DNA of 64,000 nt from UBA1181 sp045617845 (lineage in GTDB: Bacteria > Bacteroidota > Bacteroidia > Bacteroidales > Paludibacteraceae), in contig JAZLJL010000023.1 in the NCBI GenBank assembly GCA_045617845.1, forward strand, positions 29,263 to 93,262. The letters run 5' to 3'. The notes under the pieces were generated by a model. That model was given only the letters and a program-made list of their open reading frames with translations. It searched no databases and was not told where the DNA came from. Both the position numbers and the translations under genes were made by a program. Shown here piece after piece: positions 18,041 through 25,845 of this stretch (positions are counted from its first letter, which is position 1; each line of letters opens with the position of its first letter).

Positions 18041-18127
18041 GGAGAGTTTTGTTAATACACCGTATTAAAATCTGAAATTCTTTGAAATCAATTTAGTAGG
18101 AATCTCTTAAAGAAAATATTCCGGGAA

Positions 18128-18157
18128 GCGCAGTGTCGTTGGCATTGCGCTTTTTTT
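18128..18157 (+). terminator. Intrinsic terminator after the lipoprotein gene
   Basis: GCGCAGTG (18128-18135) pairs with CATTGCGC (18143-18150) through one G-U pair, followed by seven T residues; it overlaps the end of the convergent AlkD gene. Confidence 0.85.
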
Positions 18158-18869
18158 ATTTTACGGTACCGTTTAGGTAGGCTTTTTTTGTATCTTCCTG
18201 GAATTTCTCAATGGCGTATCTCAGCATGGTTCTGGGCATCTTTTTGTAACGTGTGAGCAGGAAAGCTTTGAGTTTCTCCTCGTCTCTTTTCCCTGCTTCC
18301 CTCAGAAGCCAGCCTGTCGCTTTCTGGATCAAGTCGTGTGGGTGGTTGAGCAAGATGTCGGCGATTCGGTAGGTGTCGTCCAGCTCTCCGTTACGGATGA
18401 ATGTCATGGTGCTGACGATCCCGATCCGTTGTTCCCAGATGCTTTTGCCGTTCGTCGCGAGGTCGTAGAGTAGGGTGCGGTCCTTGTCCAGAAGCCACGT
18501 CCCGACGATTTCGTAACAGGAAAGGTCCACTAAGTCCCAGTTGTTGATGAATTGGGTGTGGCTTAGATAAAAGTCCACGCATTGTTTTTGTGTGGCGGGC
18601 GCTTTTTTCGCATGCTTGAAGATTTGGACGAGTGTCAACAAGGCGGCGAGCCTGATTTCGTGAAAAGGCGAGGAGATGGTCTCCTCTAGTTCGTCGAAGT
18701 CAACCTCCTTCCATATCCTTTTGGTGATCTCACGGGTGATGGGGACCTTGATTCCGAGAAATTTGTCTCCCTCTCCGTATTGACCTGGACCCGTCTTGAA
18801 GAAGCGGGATAGGTTCGCGACTTGGAAATCGTCCCTATGCGCCCATAATTCGTCGTGCAGTTTGCCCAT
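18156..18869 (-). CDS. DNA alkylation repair glycosylase, AlkD family
   Basis: This 237-residue all-helical HEAT/ARM-repeat protein contains YGEGDKFLGIKVPITREITKRIW, HEIRLAALLTLVQIF, NNWDLVDLS, and HDLIQKATGWLLREAGKRD, all hallmarks of AlkD, which removes 3- and 7-alkylpurines without base flipping. The NNWDLVD aspartate is the conserved active-site residue. It is probably monocistronic. A second, more distant AlkD-like protein is encoded at 28035. Confidence 0.92.
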   Translation of the reverse strand: MGKLHDELWAHRDDFQVANLSRFFKTGPGQYGEGDKFLGIKVPITREITKRIWKEVDFDELEETISSPFHEIRLAALLTLVQIFKHAKKAPATQKQCVDFYLSHTQFINNWDLVDLSCYEIVGTWLLDKDRTLLYDLATNGKSIWEQRIGIVSTMTFIRNGELDDTYRIADILLNHPHDLIQKATGWLLREAGKRDEEKLKAFLLTRYKKMPRTMLRYAIEKFQEDTKKAYLNGTVK

Positions 18870-18890
18870 TTTTTTTCGTTTGTGGAATAA

Positions 18891-19970
18891 TTATTTGCAA
18901 AAACTCAACATCTTATTGCAGAGAACGTCAAATTTGTTTTTGTTTCCTTTTACGTTATACGTCTGTTTGAATTCGTCGTAGAATTCGAGGAATGTCTTTT
19001 TCCCGCATTTCACGCCTTTCTCGTTGAAGGCGCAGAGCCTGTTCTCCATTTCAAGTTGGTATAATTCCTCTCCCGACTTCTCTTTGCAGTACATGAGGAA
19101 GAGTGACGCGCTTAGGAATTCGTCGAAATTCTCGTTGTTTTTCTTGTTCCCCTTGGTGTGTTTTTTGATGATTTCGCTGGTGAGGGATTTGAAGAACGGG
19201 TATTCGCTTTTCACGTTCGCATGGCAGTGCCAGCTGTCGTAAACCATTCCGCAGCCAGTCTGCAGCATTGTGACGGAAGTTTTCTTCTTGACTTCGTAGG
19301 TGCGTACGGTTGAGCGGAAATCGAATGGGGATACTTTCGCTGTGATGTATCCGTATGATTTTTTCGTTTTGTTGTTCAGCCAATTGAACTGTTCGTTGAT
19401 GACTTTGTCCACCCAAGACAGATAGGAGTTGATGTGGGGGGTGAGTTCTGCTATGTTGTTGTCGTAGCGGATGACGCTGGCGAACTCCTCCAACATAGGC
19501 AATGCCACTTTCATGAGCGAGTCGCCTTTCGCGCTGACGCCTGTGTATCGGCTGTCTTTCTCGATATGTCCCGATTTGTATCTGTAGAAATAGGATGCGG
19601 CGCTTAATTCGTTGATGTCGTCTTCGACTGTGTTCAGCCATTCGACGAATTTATAGCTCTTGTATTTTGTCGTGTTGATGGTGCTGATGGTGGAGCTGTA
19701 AAGGTTTGAAAAATCCCAAGGCGACGAGAAGCTTAGGTTGTCGGAGGTGTTCTTCGCGTTTTTCTTCTGGCTTTCGTTTTGGTAAATTCTGATGGAGTTG
19801 GCCAACATGACGAATCCGTTCACGTTGGAGAATTCGATGTTGGAATATTCGCTTTTGAAGAAAACATCCTCGTGCCAATATTTGTCCGAGCCAACTGATG
19901 AACCACTTTGCGATAAACCGACTTGGCAACTTAATAATGTTAAGCCCAATGCAAGAATTGCCTTTTTCAT
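18891..19970 (-). CDS. Secreted protein of unknown function
   Basis: This 359-residue protein has a signal peptide (MKKAILALGLTLLSCQVGLSQ; the Cys is followed by QVG and may be a lipidation site but is not a strong lipobox). The mature part is helical with repeated asparagine, lysine and serine, and includes the phrase MVYDSWHCHANV. Five cysteines lie in the C-terminal half. No domain was recognised. It precedes the AlkD gene by about 20 bp in the same direction and may share its transcript. Confidence 0.7.
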   Translation of the reverse strand: MKKAILALGLTLLSCQVGLSQSGSSVGSDKYWHEDVFFKSEYSNIEFSNVNGFVMLANSIRIYQNESQKKNAKNTSDNLSFSSPWDFSNLYSSTISTINTTKYKSYKFVEWLNTVEDDINELSAASYFYRYKSGHIEKDSRYTGVSAKGDSLMKVALPMLEEFASVIRYDNNIAELTPHINSYLSWVDKVINEQFNWLNNKTKKSYGYITAKVSPFDFRSTVRTYEVKKKTSVTMLQTGCGMVYDSWHCHANVKSEYPFFKSLTSEIIKKHTKGNKKNNENFDEFLSASLFLMYCKEKSGEELYQLEMENRLCAFNEKGVKCGKKTFLEFYDEFKQTYNVKGNKNKFDVLCNKMLSFCK

Positions 19971-20224
19971 TTTTGTATAACTTTTTTTAAACTATGCTTT
20001 AAGTGAACTCTTCTTCAACGATATTCTCATCGTCTTTTTCCCTATGTTCGATAGGATGTAATTAATACAATACCCACCTCTGTTTTTCAATATGCAATAT
20101 TCGTAATATTTATTGATTTTTCCAACTGTTTTCTTCCCGATTTTTGTGGAATCGCTTGACTTTTTCCCCATAACTTTCATTTAACTCCATTTTGAGAAAA
20201 AATGACAAAAAAAAATGTTTTTCT

Positions 20225-20255
20225 TTTGCGGAATAGGAAATGCGACGTATCTTTG
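20225..20255 (+). promoter_or_regulatory. Consensus promoter upstream of a small RNA
   Basis: TTTG (20225-20228), a 19-nt spacer and TATCTTTG (20248-20255) match the Bacteroidota consensus at every defined position. The predicted start is near 20262. Confidence 0.7.
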
Positions 20256-20261
20256 TAGCGC

Positions 20262-20337
20262 AAACAAAACAGGTAGATTTTTTCATAGTTAAGGTGGGTG
20301 CGCCGAAGTCGTGAGATTTTGGCGCACTAATTTTTTT
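20262..20337 (+). ncRNA. Candidate small RNA of about 75 nt
   Basis: The interval between a consensus promoter and a strong terminator contains no open frame longer than a few codons. The first 35 nt are unstructured and A/U-rich, and the 3' end is one long hairpin, the usual layout of a bacterial trans-acting small RNA. It could also be a prematurely terminated leader of kdsB, whose ATG is 195 nt downstream. Confidence 0.55.
20298..20337 (+). terminator. Intrinsic terminator of the small RNA
   Basis: GTGCGCCGAAG pairs with TTTTGGCGCAC (11 bp with two G-U pairs, 8-nt loop), followed by TAA and seven T residues (20331-20337). Confidence 0.8.
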
Positions 20338-20340
20338 AGA

Positions 20341-20532
20341 ATTAAGAATTATCCTTTATAAAGTTCTTATAGTCATACCCATGAGTCCTGTCAGTTGCAA
20401 ACATTCATCCAATCTTCATGCTAAATCCTTCTTCTCAAAATCTAAAAGTATTAATTGCCTCTTAATTAATTCTTACCTCTTACCTCTTAATTCTTAATTA
20501 TTTCTTACCTTTGTTTGTTAATTCACAATTAT
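20341..20532 (+). promoter_or_regulatory. AT-rich kdsB upstream region with short repeats and -7 box
   Basis: The stretch 20460-20510 is built from repeated CTTAATT and CTTACCT units. The last unit runs into TACCTTTG (20506-20513), a perfect -7 element that puts the kdsB start about 13 nt before its ATG. No clear -33 box. Confidence 0.45.
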
Positions 20533-21300
20533 ATGGATAAGAAAAATTTCATCGGTATTATACCGGCAAGATATGCTTCTACACGTTTCCCGGGGAAACC
20601 ATTGGTGGAGATATGTGGGAAGAGTATGATCCAGCGCGTGTACGAGCAAGTCTCCAAGGTGTTGGATTGCGTCTATGTGGCGACTGACGACCAGCGCATA
20701 AATGATGCTGTCGTTGCCTTTGGCGGTAAGGCGGTCATGACTTCTGACCAACACAAGAGTGGTACCGACCGTTGTTTCGAAGCTTATAACAAAACCAATT
20801 CGGGTAGGAGTGTGGTGATTAATATTCAGGGCGATGAACCTTTCATCCAGCCTGAGCAGATCGAAAAGCTTTGCGCCTGTTTCGATGATCCTGGAACCCA
20901 GTTGGCGACGCTCGTGAAACCTTTCACGCCCGCTGACGGTGAGAAGGCTTTGTTCAACCCGAATACCCCTAAGGTGGTGTTGAATAAGAACAGCGAGGCC
21001 ATCTATTTCAGCCGCTCCGTCATTCCTTACAAGCGCGGCGCCGAAACGAAGGATTGGTTGTCTCTCCATCAGTATTACAAACACATCGGTCTCTATGCTT
21101 ACCGCGCTGACGTCTTGGGTGAGATTACCAAACTGCCGCAGTCTCCTTTGGAGTTGACGGAGTCTTTGGAACAACTCCGTTGGATTGAGAACGGATACAA
21201 AATCAAAGTGGGTGTCACTGAGATGGAGACCATAGGTATTGATACGCCTGAAGATTTATCCAGGGCTGAGAAATTCCTTCGTGAACGAATTGAAAAGTAG
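20533..21300 (+). CDS. kdsB: 3-deoxy-manno-octulosonate cytidylyltransferase (CMP-KDO synthetase)
   Basis: KdsB activates KDO as CMP-KDO for lipid A-core assembly in the cytoplasm. The 255-residue protein has IIPARYASTRFPGKPL (nucleotide-binding loop), VYVATDDQRI, TSDQHKSGTDRCFEA, INIQGDEPFI (metal-binding aspartate) and HIGLYAYR with SPLELTESLEQLRWIENG. These are the standard KdsB motifs. The ATG at 20533 is preferred to an upstream TTG. It is followed after 6 bp by the M16 gene. Confidence 0.97.
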   Translation: MDKKNFIGIIPARYASTRFPGKPLVEICGKSMIQRVYEQVSKVLDCVYVATDDQRINDAVVAFGGKAVMTSDQHKSGTDRCFEAYNKTNSGRSVVINIQGDEPFIQPEQIEKLCACFDDPGTQLATLVKPFTPADGEKALFNPNTPKVVLNKNSEAIYFSRSVIPYKRGAETKDWLSLHQYYKHIGLYAYRADVLGEITKLPQSPLELTESLEQLRWIENGYKIKVGVTEMETIGIDTPEDLSRAEKFLRERIEK

Positions 21301-21306
21301 TATTGT

Positions 21307-22593
21307 ATGGACAGATTGAATTGCCCTGAGATCAGCCGTGTTTCCGGTGTGGATTTCCCCAAGGCCGTCGTATCCCGCCTCTCCAATGGCGCCGCTTTGC
21401 ATGAGTTGCCTTTCGGCGAGGAGGATATTGTCCGTGTCGATTGTCTATTTAAGGCGGGTACGCTTTACCAGCCACAACTGCTTGTGGCTAGTTTTGCGGG
21501 GCAGTTGCTTCGTGAGGGTACGCTTTCCCATACCTCCGCCGAAATAGCTGAACTCCTTGATTCGTACGGCGCTATGCTGGGTATAAGCGTTTCTTACGAA
21601 ACATCTTGCGTAACCCTCCATACGTTGACGAGGCATGTCGAGCCTATGTTGAAGTTGTTGGCGGAAATAGTTTCCCAACCGGCTTATCACGACAGTGAGT
21701 TTGCTACTTATTTGAATAAAAGGAAACAACAGTATCTTATTAACAACGAGAAGGTTACGACTCATGCTTCCCGCAATTTGAGTGCGGCGCTCTTTGGTCC
21801 TAAGAGCCTTTATGGAACGACCGCCGACTTGGACGACTACGGTCGGTTGAGTACGGATTTGTTGAAGCGTTTCCACCAAGACCACTATTCGATGTGCGAT
21901 TGTGACGTCATCGTTTCCGGTAAGGTGGATGACCGTGTCAGAAAGGTGGTCGACGAAACGCTTGGGGCGCTCCCTGCGGGGGCTCGTGTGGTCCTTGACC
22001 ATTCCATCTACGAATCGGATATATTGAACGCCAAGCATTGTTTTTATGAGAAGGCGGAGAGTGTTCAGTCCGCCATCTCCATCGGAAGGATTGTCATGTC
22101 TCCACATGATGTTGATTTCCATTCGTTTACGGTGCTGAATACGGTTCTCGGTGGTTATTTCGGCAGCAGGCTTATGGCTAACATTAGGGAGGAAAAGGGT
22201 TACACATACGGTATCGGTTCTTATTTGTTGACCTATCCTTCGATGGGCCGTTTCCTGATTTCCACTCAGACCGCCACGCAATTTGTCGAACCTACTTTGG
22301 CTGAAATCCGAAAGGAGATGAAGGCCCTTTGCGACACGCCGATTCCGAAGGGGGAATTGGATGCTGTGCGTAGTTATATGTTGGGTGAAAATGCCCGTGT
22401 GATGGATGGTTCCTTCTCTTTTGTGGACGCCTATATGTCGTTCTTGACCCAAGGCATTGATGGAACGGATTTTTACCTCGAGAGCGAAAAAACGATCTTG
22501 TCCGTTACGGCGGATGAACTGCTCGTGTTGGCTCGGAAATATTTTGATATGGACCAATTTTGCGTCTCGGTTGCGGGACAAAAAACGAAGTGA
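21307..22593 (+). CDS. M16 (insulinase-like) protein lacking the zinc motif
   Basis: This 428-residue protein has the two-lobed M16 fold, with GSRLMANIREEKGYTYGIGSYL as the C-lobe R/Y motif. The N-lobe position that should carry the HxxEH zinc site reads SFAGQLLREGT instead, so it cannot bind zinc as a classical M16 protease does. It is probably the non-catalytic partner of a heterodimeric M16 enzyme or a binding subunit; no catalytic partner lies in the window. No signal peptide was seen. It overlaps the AlaX gene by one base (TGATG). Confidence 0.85.
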   Translation: MDRLNCPEISRVSGVDFPKAVVSRLSNGAALHELPFGEEDIVRVDCLFKAGTLYQPQLLVASFAGQLLREGTLSHTSAEIAELLDSYGAMLGISVSYETSCVTLHTLTRHVEPMLKLLAEIVSQPAYHDSEFATYLNKRKQQYLINNEKVTTHASRNLSAALFGPKSLYGTTADLDDYGRLSTDLLKRFHQDHYSMCDCDVIVSGKVDDRVRKVVDETLGALPAGARVVLDHSIYESDILNAKHCFYEKAESVQSAISIGRIVMSPHDVDFHSFTVLNTVLGGYFGSRLMANIREEKGYTYGIGSYLLTYPSMGRFLISTQTATQFVEPTLAEIRKEMKALCDTPIPKGELDAVRSYMLGENARVMDGSFSFVDAYMSFLTQGIDGTDFYLESEKTILSVTADELLVLARKYFDMDQFCVSVAGQKTK

Positions 22594-23057
22594 TGGAAGC
22601 GACAGAACAAGCAAGCCTTAAATTCAGGGATTTAGGTATCGCTCCGTACCATACGGCGGAGCACCTCCTCAACCAGACGATGGTGAGGATGTTCGGTTGT
22701 GGCAGGGCAGTTTCCGCCCATGTCGAAAAGAAGAAATCCAAGTGTGATTATCCGTTACCCGCCAATTTGGACGAGGCGCAGATTTCCGAACTGGAAGAAC
22801 GTATGAACGATGTCATTTCCAGCGGGTTGCCAGTCTCTTGTGAGTTCATGTCCATGGAGGAGGCCGCGCGCTCGTTTGATTTGTCCAGGATGCCGGCCGA
22901 TGCCTCTGGTGATGTCCGTATAGTCCGCATCGGCTCCTATGACGCATGTCCTTGCGTGGGCGCCCATGTGGAGAATACGAAGGAACTGGGCCGTTTTAAG
23001 GTGCTTTCCACCTCCTTTGAAAACGGCATTTGTAGAATACGCTGGCGCCTTGAATAA
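22593..23057 (+). CDS. AlaX-type alanyl-tRNA editing protein
   Basis: This 154-residue protein is a free-standing homologue of the alanyl-/threonyl-tRNA synthetase editing domain, which deacylates mischarged Ser-tRNA(Ala) or related species. The zinc ligands are in place: HTAEH (H20, H24), and CPCVGAH (C121, H125, with C119 nearby), and GRAVSAHVEKKKSKCDYPL matches the substrate loop. The start codon overlaps the stop codon of the preceding gene, which supports 22593 over the upstream frame. Confidence 0.85.
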   Translation: MEATEQASLKFRDLGIAPYHTAEHLLNQTMVRMFGCGRAVSAHVEKKKSKCDYPLPANLDEAQISELEERMNDVISSGLPVSCEFMSMEEAARSFDLSRMPADASGDVRIVRIGSYDACPCVGAHVENTKELGRFKVLSTSFENGICRIRWRLE

Positions 23058-23178
23058 AGTTGGTTTTATTGTTAAACCTTTGATATGCCATAGACCGTGG
23101 TGTCGTGTGGAATAATGTTTTTCTAGGGTTATTTATTTTATTCGTTGAAAAATATAGATGTAATAATTGGTTTCTTAT

Positions 23179-23186
23179 TACCTTTG
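23179..23186 (+). promoter_or_regulatory. -7 element of the PqqD/ATP-grasp operon
   Basis: TACCTTTG is a perfect -7 box. The start near 23193 leaves a 25-nt leader to the ATG at 23218, and therefore excludes the upstream start at 23167. Confidence 0.5.
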
Positions 23187-23217
23187 TGTAGGTTGTAAAA
23201 AAAATGGCGCTTATTGT

Positions 23218-23460
23218 ATGAACTTGAGTAATGGAATGATCATAAATGATTCCGGTTACGTGTTCAATTCCACGACGGGAGAGAGCTTTTCCATCAATCC
23301 GACAGCCCGATTTGTGTTGTCCTTGTTGGATGAAGGTCTTTCAAAATCTGCTATTTATGAACGCCTATTGTCTGAGTATGATGTCGAGCCCTCCTCTCTT
23401 GAAGCGGATTTGGACGATTTTTTCTATTTATTACGAAAATATAGAATGTTGGAGGTCTGA
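23218..23460 (+). CDS. PqqD-family RiPP recognition element (RRE)-like protein
   Basis: This 80-residue protein starts MNLSNGMIINDSGYVFNS. It fits the PqqD winged-helix fold: a small beta-sheet with YVFNSTTGESFSINPTARFVL, then LLDEGLSKSAIYERLLSEYDV, and the closing helix LEADLDDFFYLLRKYRMLEV. PqqD and lasso-peptide B1 proteins of this size bind leader peptides and present them to modifying enzymes. Its stop codon overlaps the ATP-grasp start (TGATG), so the two are translationally coupled. The binding partner may be the leader-like N-terminus of the decarboxylase two genes downstream (inference). Confidence 0.8.
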   Translation: MNLSNGMIINDSGYVFNSTTGESFSINPTARFVLSLLDEGLSKSAIYERLLSEYDVEPSSLEADLDDFFYLLRKYRMLEV

Positions 23461-24500
23461 TGGGGCAATTGGTGGTGGCGATAAGTGGAATGAACGCGAC
23501 GGACAATCCCGGTCCTGGGGTTGGTGTCGCCAGAAGCTTGAGGACTTCAAGTTTCTCCGATGTCCGCATAGTGGGTCTGTGCTATGGCTCTATGGAGCCA
23601 GGCGCCTATATGGAGGACATCGTGGACGTCTCTTATCTTCTTCCGTTCCCTAGCGAGGGCATGTGGACTTTCTTGGACAGATTGTTATATATCCATGAGA
23701 AGGAGCATTTGGATATCATCATACCCAATTTGGATGCCGAGTTGTTCACCTATATCAAAATCAAGGATAAATTGGCTGAGGCGGGCATCAAAGTGTGTTT
23801 GCCCTCTATTGAACAATTCGATTCCAGACAGAAATGCAGGTTGTGTGATTTCGGCGGAAAATGGGGCTTCCGTGTTCCCAAGAGTTTCAACTGCAATTCG
23901 ATCGACGATTTGTTGGCGGCGGAGAATGACCTGAATTACCCCATTATGATGAAGGGTAGTTTCTATGAAGCTTATTACGCCGGATGTAGGGAACAGGCCG
24001 TTTCTAATTTTTATAACTTGATGGCGAAGTGGGGTGCTCCCGTCATTGCGCAGCAGTATATCGCTGGAAGCGAATTCAATGTCATCGGAGTTGGGGACGG
24101 GAAGGGTAACCTTTTGTCGTGTGTCCCTATGCATAAGCAGTTCATTACTGACAAGGGAAAGGCTTGGGCTGGCGTCACCATCAGTGATGAGCAGCTTGTC
24201 GACCAGGCTCGTCGTTTTGTGGGGGCTTCCCGTTGGTTAGGCGCTTTCGAAATGGAGCTGCTGAGGGGGAATGACAACCTGCTTTATCTTATTGAAATCA
24301 ATCCACGTATGCCGGCCTGGGTCTATTTGGCCACCGCCGCGGGTGAAAATATACCCGAACAGGTCGTGCGGTTGGCGTTGGGGGAGACTCCAACGTGTCT
24401 TGACCGTTATGAGGTGGGAAAGATGTTTATCCGTTACTCTTGGGAGATGGTTGTCGACCAGTCCCAGTTCGGAATGTTTTCTGTGAAAGGAGAAATGTGA
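23460..24500 (+). CDS. ATP-grasp domain ligase
   Basis: This 346-residue cytosolic enzyme has an N-terminal pre-ATP-grasp region with a glycine-rich SGMNATDNPGPGVGVARSL, then YPIMMKGSFYEAYYAG (ATP-binding lysine), VIAQQYIAGSEFNVIG, and the metal-binding LIEINPRMPAWVYLATAAGENI. ATP-grasp enzymes join a carboxylate, as an acyl-phosphate, to an amine or thiol. The nearest known architecture is the carbamoyl-phosphate-synthase/biotin-carboxylase branch, as in many amino-acid and peptide ligases. It is coupled to the RRE-like gene and lies 1 bp before the decarboxylase gene, so it probably acts on the same substrate. Confidence 0.85.
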   Translation: MGQLVVAISGMNATDNPGPGVGVARSLRTSSFSDVRIVGLCYGSMEPGAYMEDIVDVSYLLPFPSEGMWTFLDRLLYIHEKEHLDIIIPNLDAELFTYIKIKDKLAEAGIKVCLPSIEQFDSRQKCRLCDFGGKWGFRVPKSFNCNSIDDLLAAENDLNYPIMMKGSFYEAYYAGCREQAVSNFYNLMAKWGAPVIAQQYIAGSEFNVIGVGDGKGNLLSCVPMHKQFITDKGKAWAGVTISDEQLVDQARRFVGASRWLGAFEMELLRGNDNLLYLIEINPRMPAWVYLATAAGENIPEQVVRLALGETPTCLDRYEVGKMFIRYSWEMVVDQSQFGMFSVKGEM

Positions 24501-24501
24501 T

Positions 24502-25845
24502 ATGGGAAAGAAACAATATGAAAGGCCTATGTTGAAGCGCATTGTCCCGACGATGCCGGGCAAGACGGGGCAGAATATGCCTGTTGTGGCGCAGACTGAG
24601 ATCGATGGCGTGAGCTTGTATGGGTTGCGCAATCGGTTCGGTTCCCCTTTGTTCGTCTTTTCGGAAAAAAACATACGCAAGAATATCAGGGAGGCCTTTC
24701 GTGCCTTTTCGACCCGTTATCCGGATGTCCGTTTCGCTTGGTCTTATAAGACCAATTATCTGAACGCGGTCTGTAAAATTTTTCATGAGGAGGGTTCTTG
24801 GGCGGAGGTGGTCTCCGGCTTTGAGTACGACAAGGCCATTTCCAATGGCGTCTCTCCCGAAAACATCCTTTTTAACGGACCTGCCAAAAGCGAGGATGAT
24901 TTGATCAAGGCAATTGAAGGCAATAGTGTCATCCATCTGGATAATACGGAGGAGTTGCGCATTTTGACTAATCTCGCCATTCAGAGGAAATCCCGACCGA
25001 GGGTGGCGCTCCGCGTCAATATGGACGTCGGCATCTATCCGCCTTGGAACCGCTTCGGCTTCAACGTGGAGTCGGGGCAAGCTTGGGATGCTTTGGAGAA
25101 AATCGCCCAAGAGGGTGTCCTGAATTGTGTGGGTCTGCATTGCCATATCGGTACTTTCATCCAGGCTGTCAATGCCTATAAAATTGAGGCGGAGAAGCTC
25201 GCTCGTCTCGCTCTTGATGCGATGGAGAAACTGAGCTTGCCTATTTCCTATCTTGATTTAGGCGGTGGTTTCGCTTCCAATAATTCTTTGAAATCATCGT
25301 ATTTGACGGGGGAGGACCTTTGCCCTTCCTTCGACGATTATGCGGAGACCATCACGACCGTATTCCGTACCGTGAAGTTCCCCGATAATAAGAAACTAAA
25401 GCTTGTACTGGAGACCGGCCGCGCTTTGATCGATAACGCTGGTTTCCTGTTGGCTTCCGTCGTGACTAATAAGAGAATGGCGGATGGACGCTTGAACACC
25501 GTGATCGATGCGGGTGTCAATTTGCTGTTCACTTCTTTCTGGTACAACCATAAGGTGACGACGACCTATGAAAATGTTTCACAGATGGAACCTACCACCT
25601 TATGCGGACCGTTATGTATGAATATTGACGTGATCCGCGAGAATGTGATGTTACCTCCTTTGAAGAGGAACGACTTGCTGCTTATCCATAATGTCGGAGC
25701 CTATAATGTGACGCAATGGATGCAGTTCATTTCTCTGCGCCCTAAGGTGGTCATGGTCAAGGAGTCCGGCGAAGTCTCCATCCTCCGTGACGGCGAAAAC
25801 ATCGACGACATAAACTCAATCGAGAATCGATGCGTGACGTGTTGA
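24502..25845 (+). CDS. PLP-dependent decarboxylase (LysA/ornithine-decarboxylase fold) with leader-like N-terminus
   Basis: This 447-residue enzyme has the fold-type III PLP barrel: PLP lysine K83 in SYKTNYLNA, H213/H215 in GLHCHIGT, glycine loop LDLGGGFAS, LETGRALID, catalytic Cys C368 in CGPLCMNIDVI, and NVGAYN. It therefore probably decarboxylates an amino acid such as diaminopimelate, ornithine or lysine, or a conjugate of one. Unlike LysA, it begins with about 30 extra residues (MGKKQYERPMLKRIVPTMPG) containing Y6-x-x-P9-x-L11, the leader motif recognised by lasso-peptide RRE proteins. Its end overlaps the transporter gene by 16 bp. Confidence 0.85.
   Translation: MGKKQYERPMLKRIVPTMPGKTGQNMPVVAQTEIDGVSLYGLRNRFGSPLFVFSEKNIRKNIREAFRAFSTRYPDVRFAWSYKTNYLNAVCKIFHEEGSWAEVVSGFEYDKAISNGVSPENILFNGPAKSEDDLIKAIEGNSVIHLDNTEELRILTNLAIQRKSRPRVALRVNMDVGIYPPWNRFGFNVESGQAWDALEKIAQEGVLNCVGLHCHIGTFIQAVNAYKIEAEKLARLALDAMEKLSLPISYLDLGGGFASNNSLKSSYLTGEDLCPSFDDYAETITTVFRTVKFPDNKKLKLVLETGRALIDNAGFLLASVVTNKRMADGRLNTVIDAGVNLLFTSFWYNHKVTTTYENVSQMEPTTLCGPLCMNIDVIRENVMLPPLKRNDLLLIHNVGAYNVTQWMQFISLRPKVVMVKESGEVSILRDGENIDDINSIENRCVTC

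Noticed and set aside
19992..20180. A 62-residue basic ORF on the minus strand
   Set aside because: No promoter, no family, lysine/asparagine-rich low complexity and in an AT-rich gap; not reported as a gene.
20460..20510. Possible CRISPR-like repeats in the CTTAATT/CTTACCT stretch
   Set aside because: Units are only 7 nt, with no spacers and no cas genes nearby.
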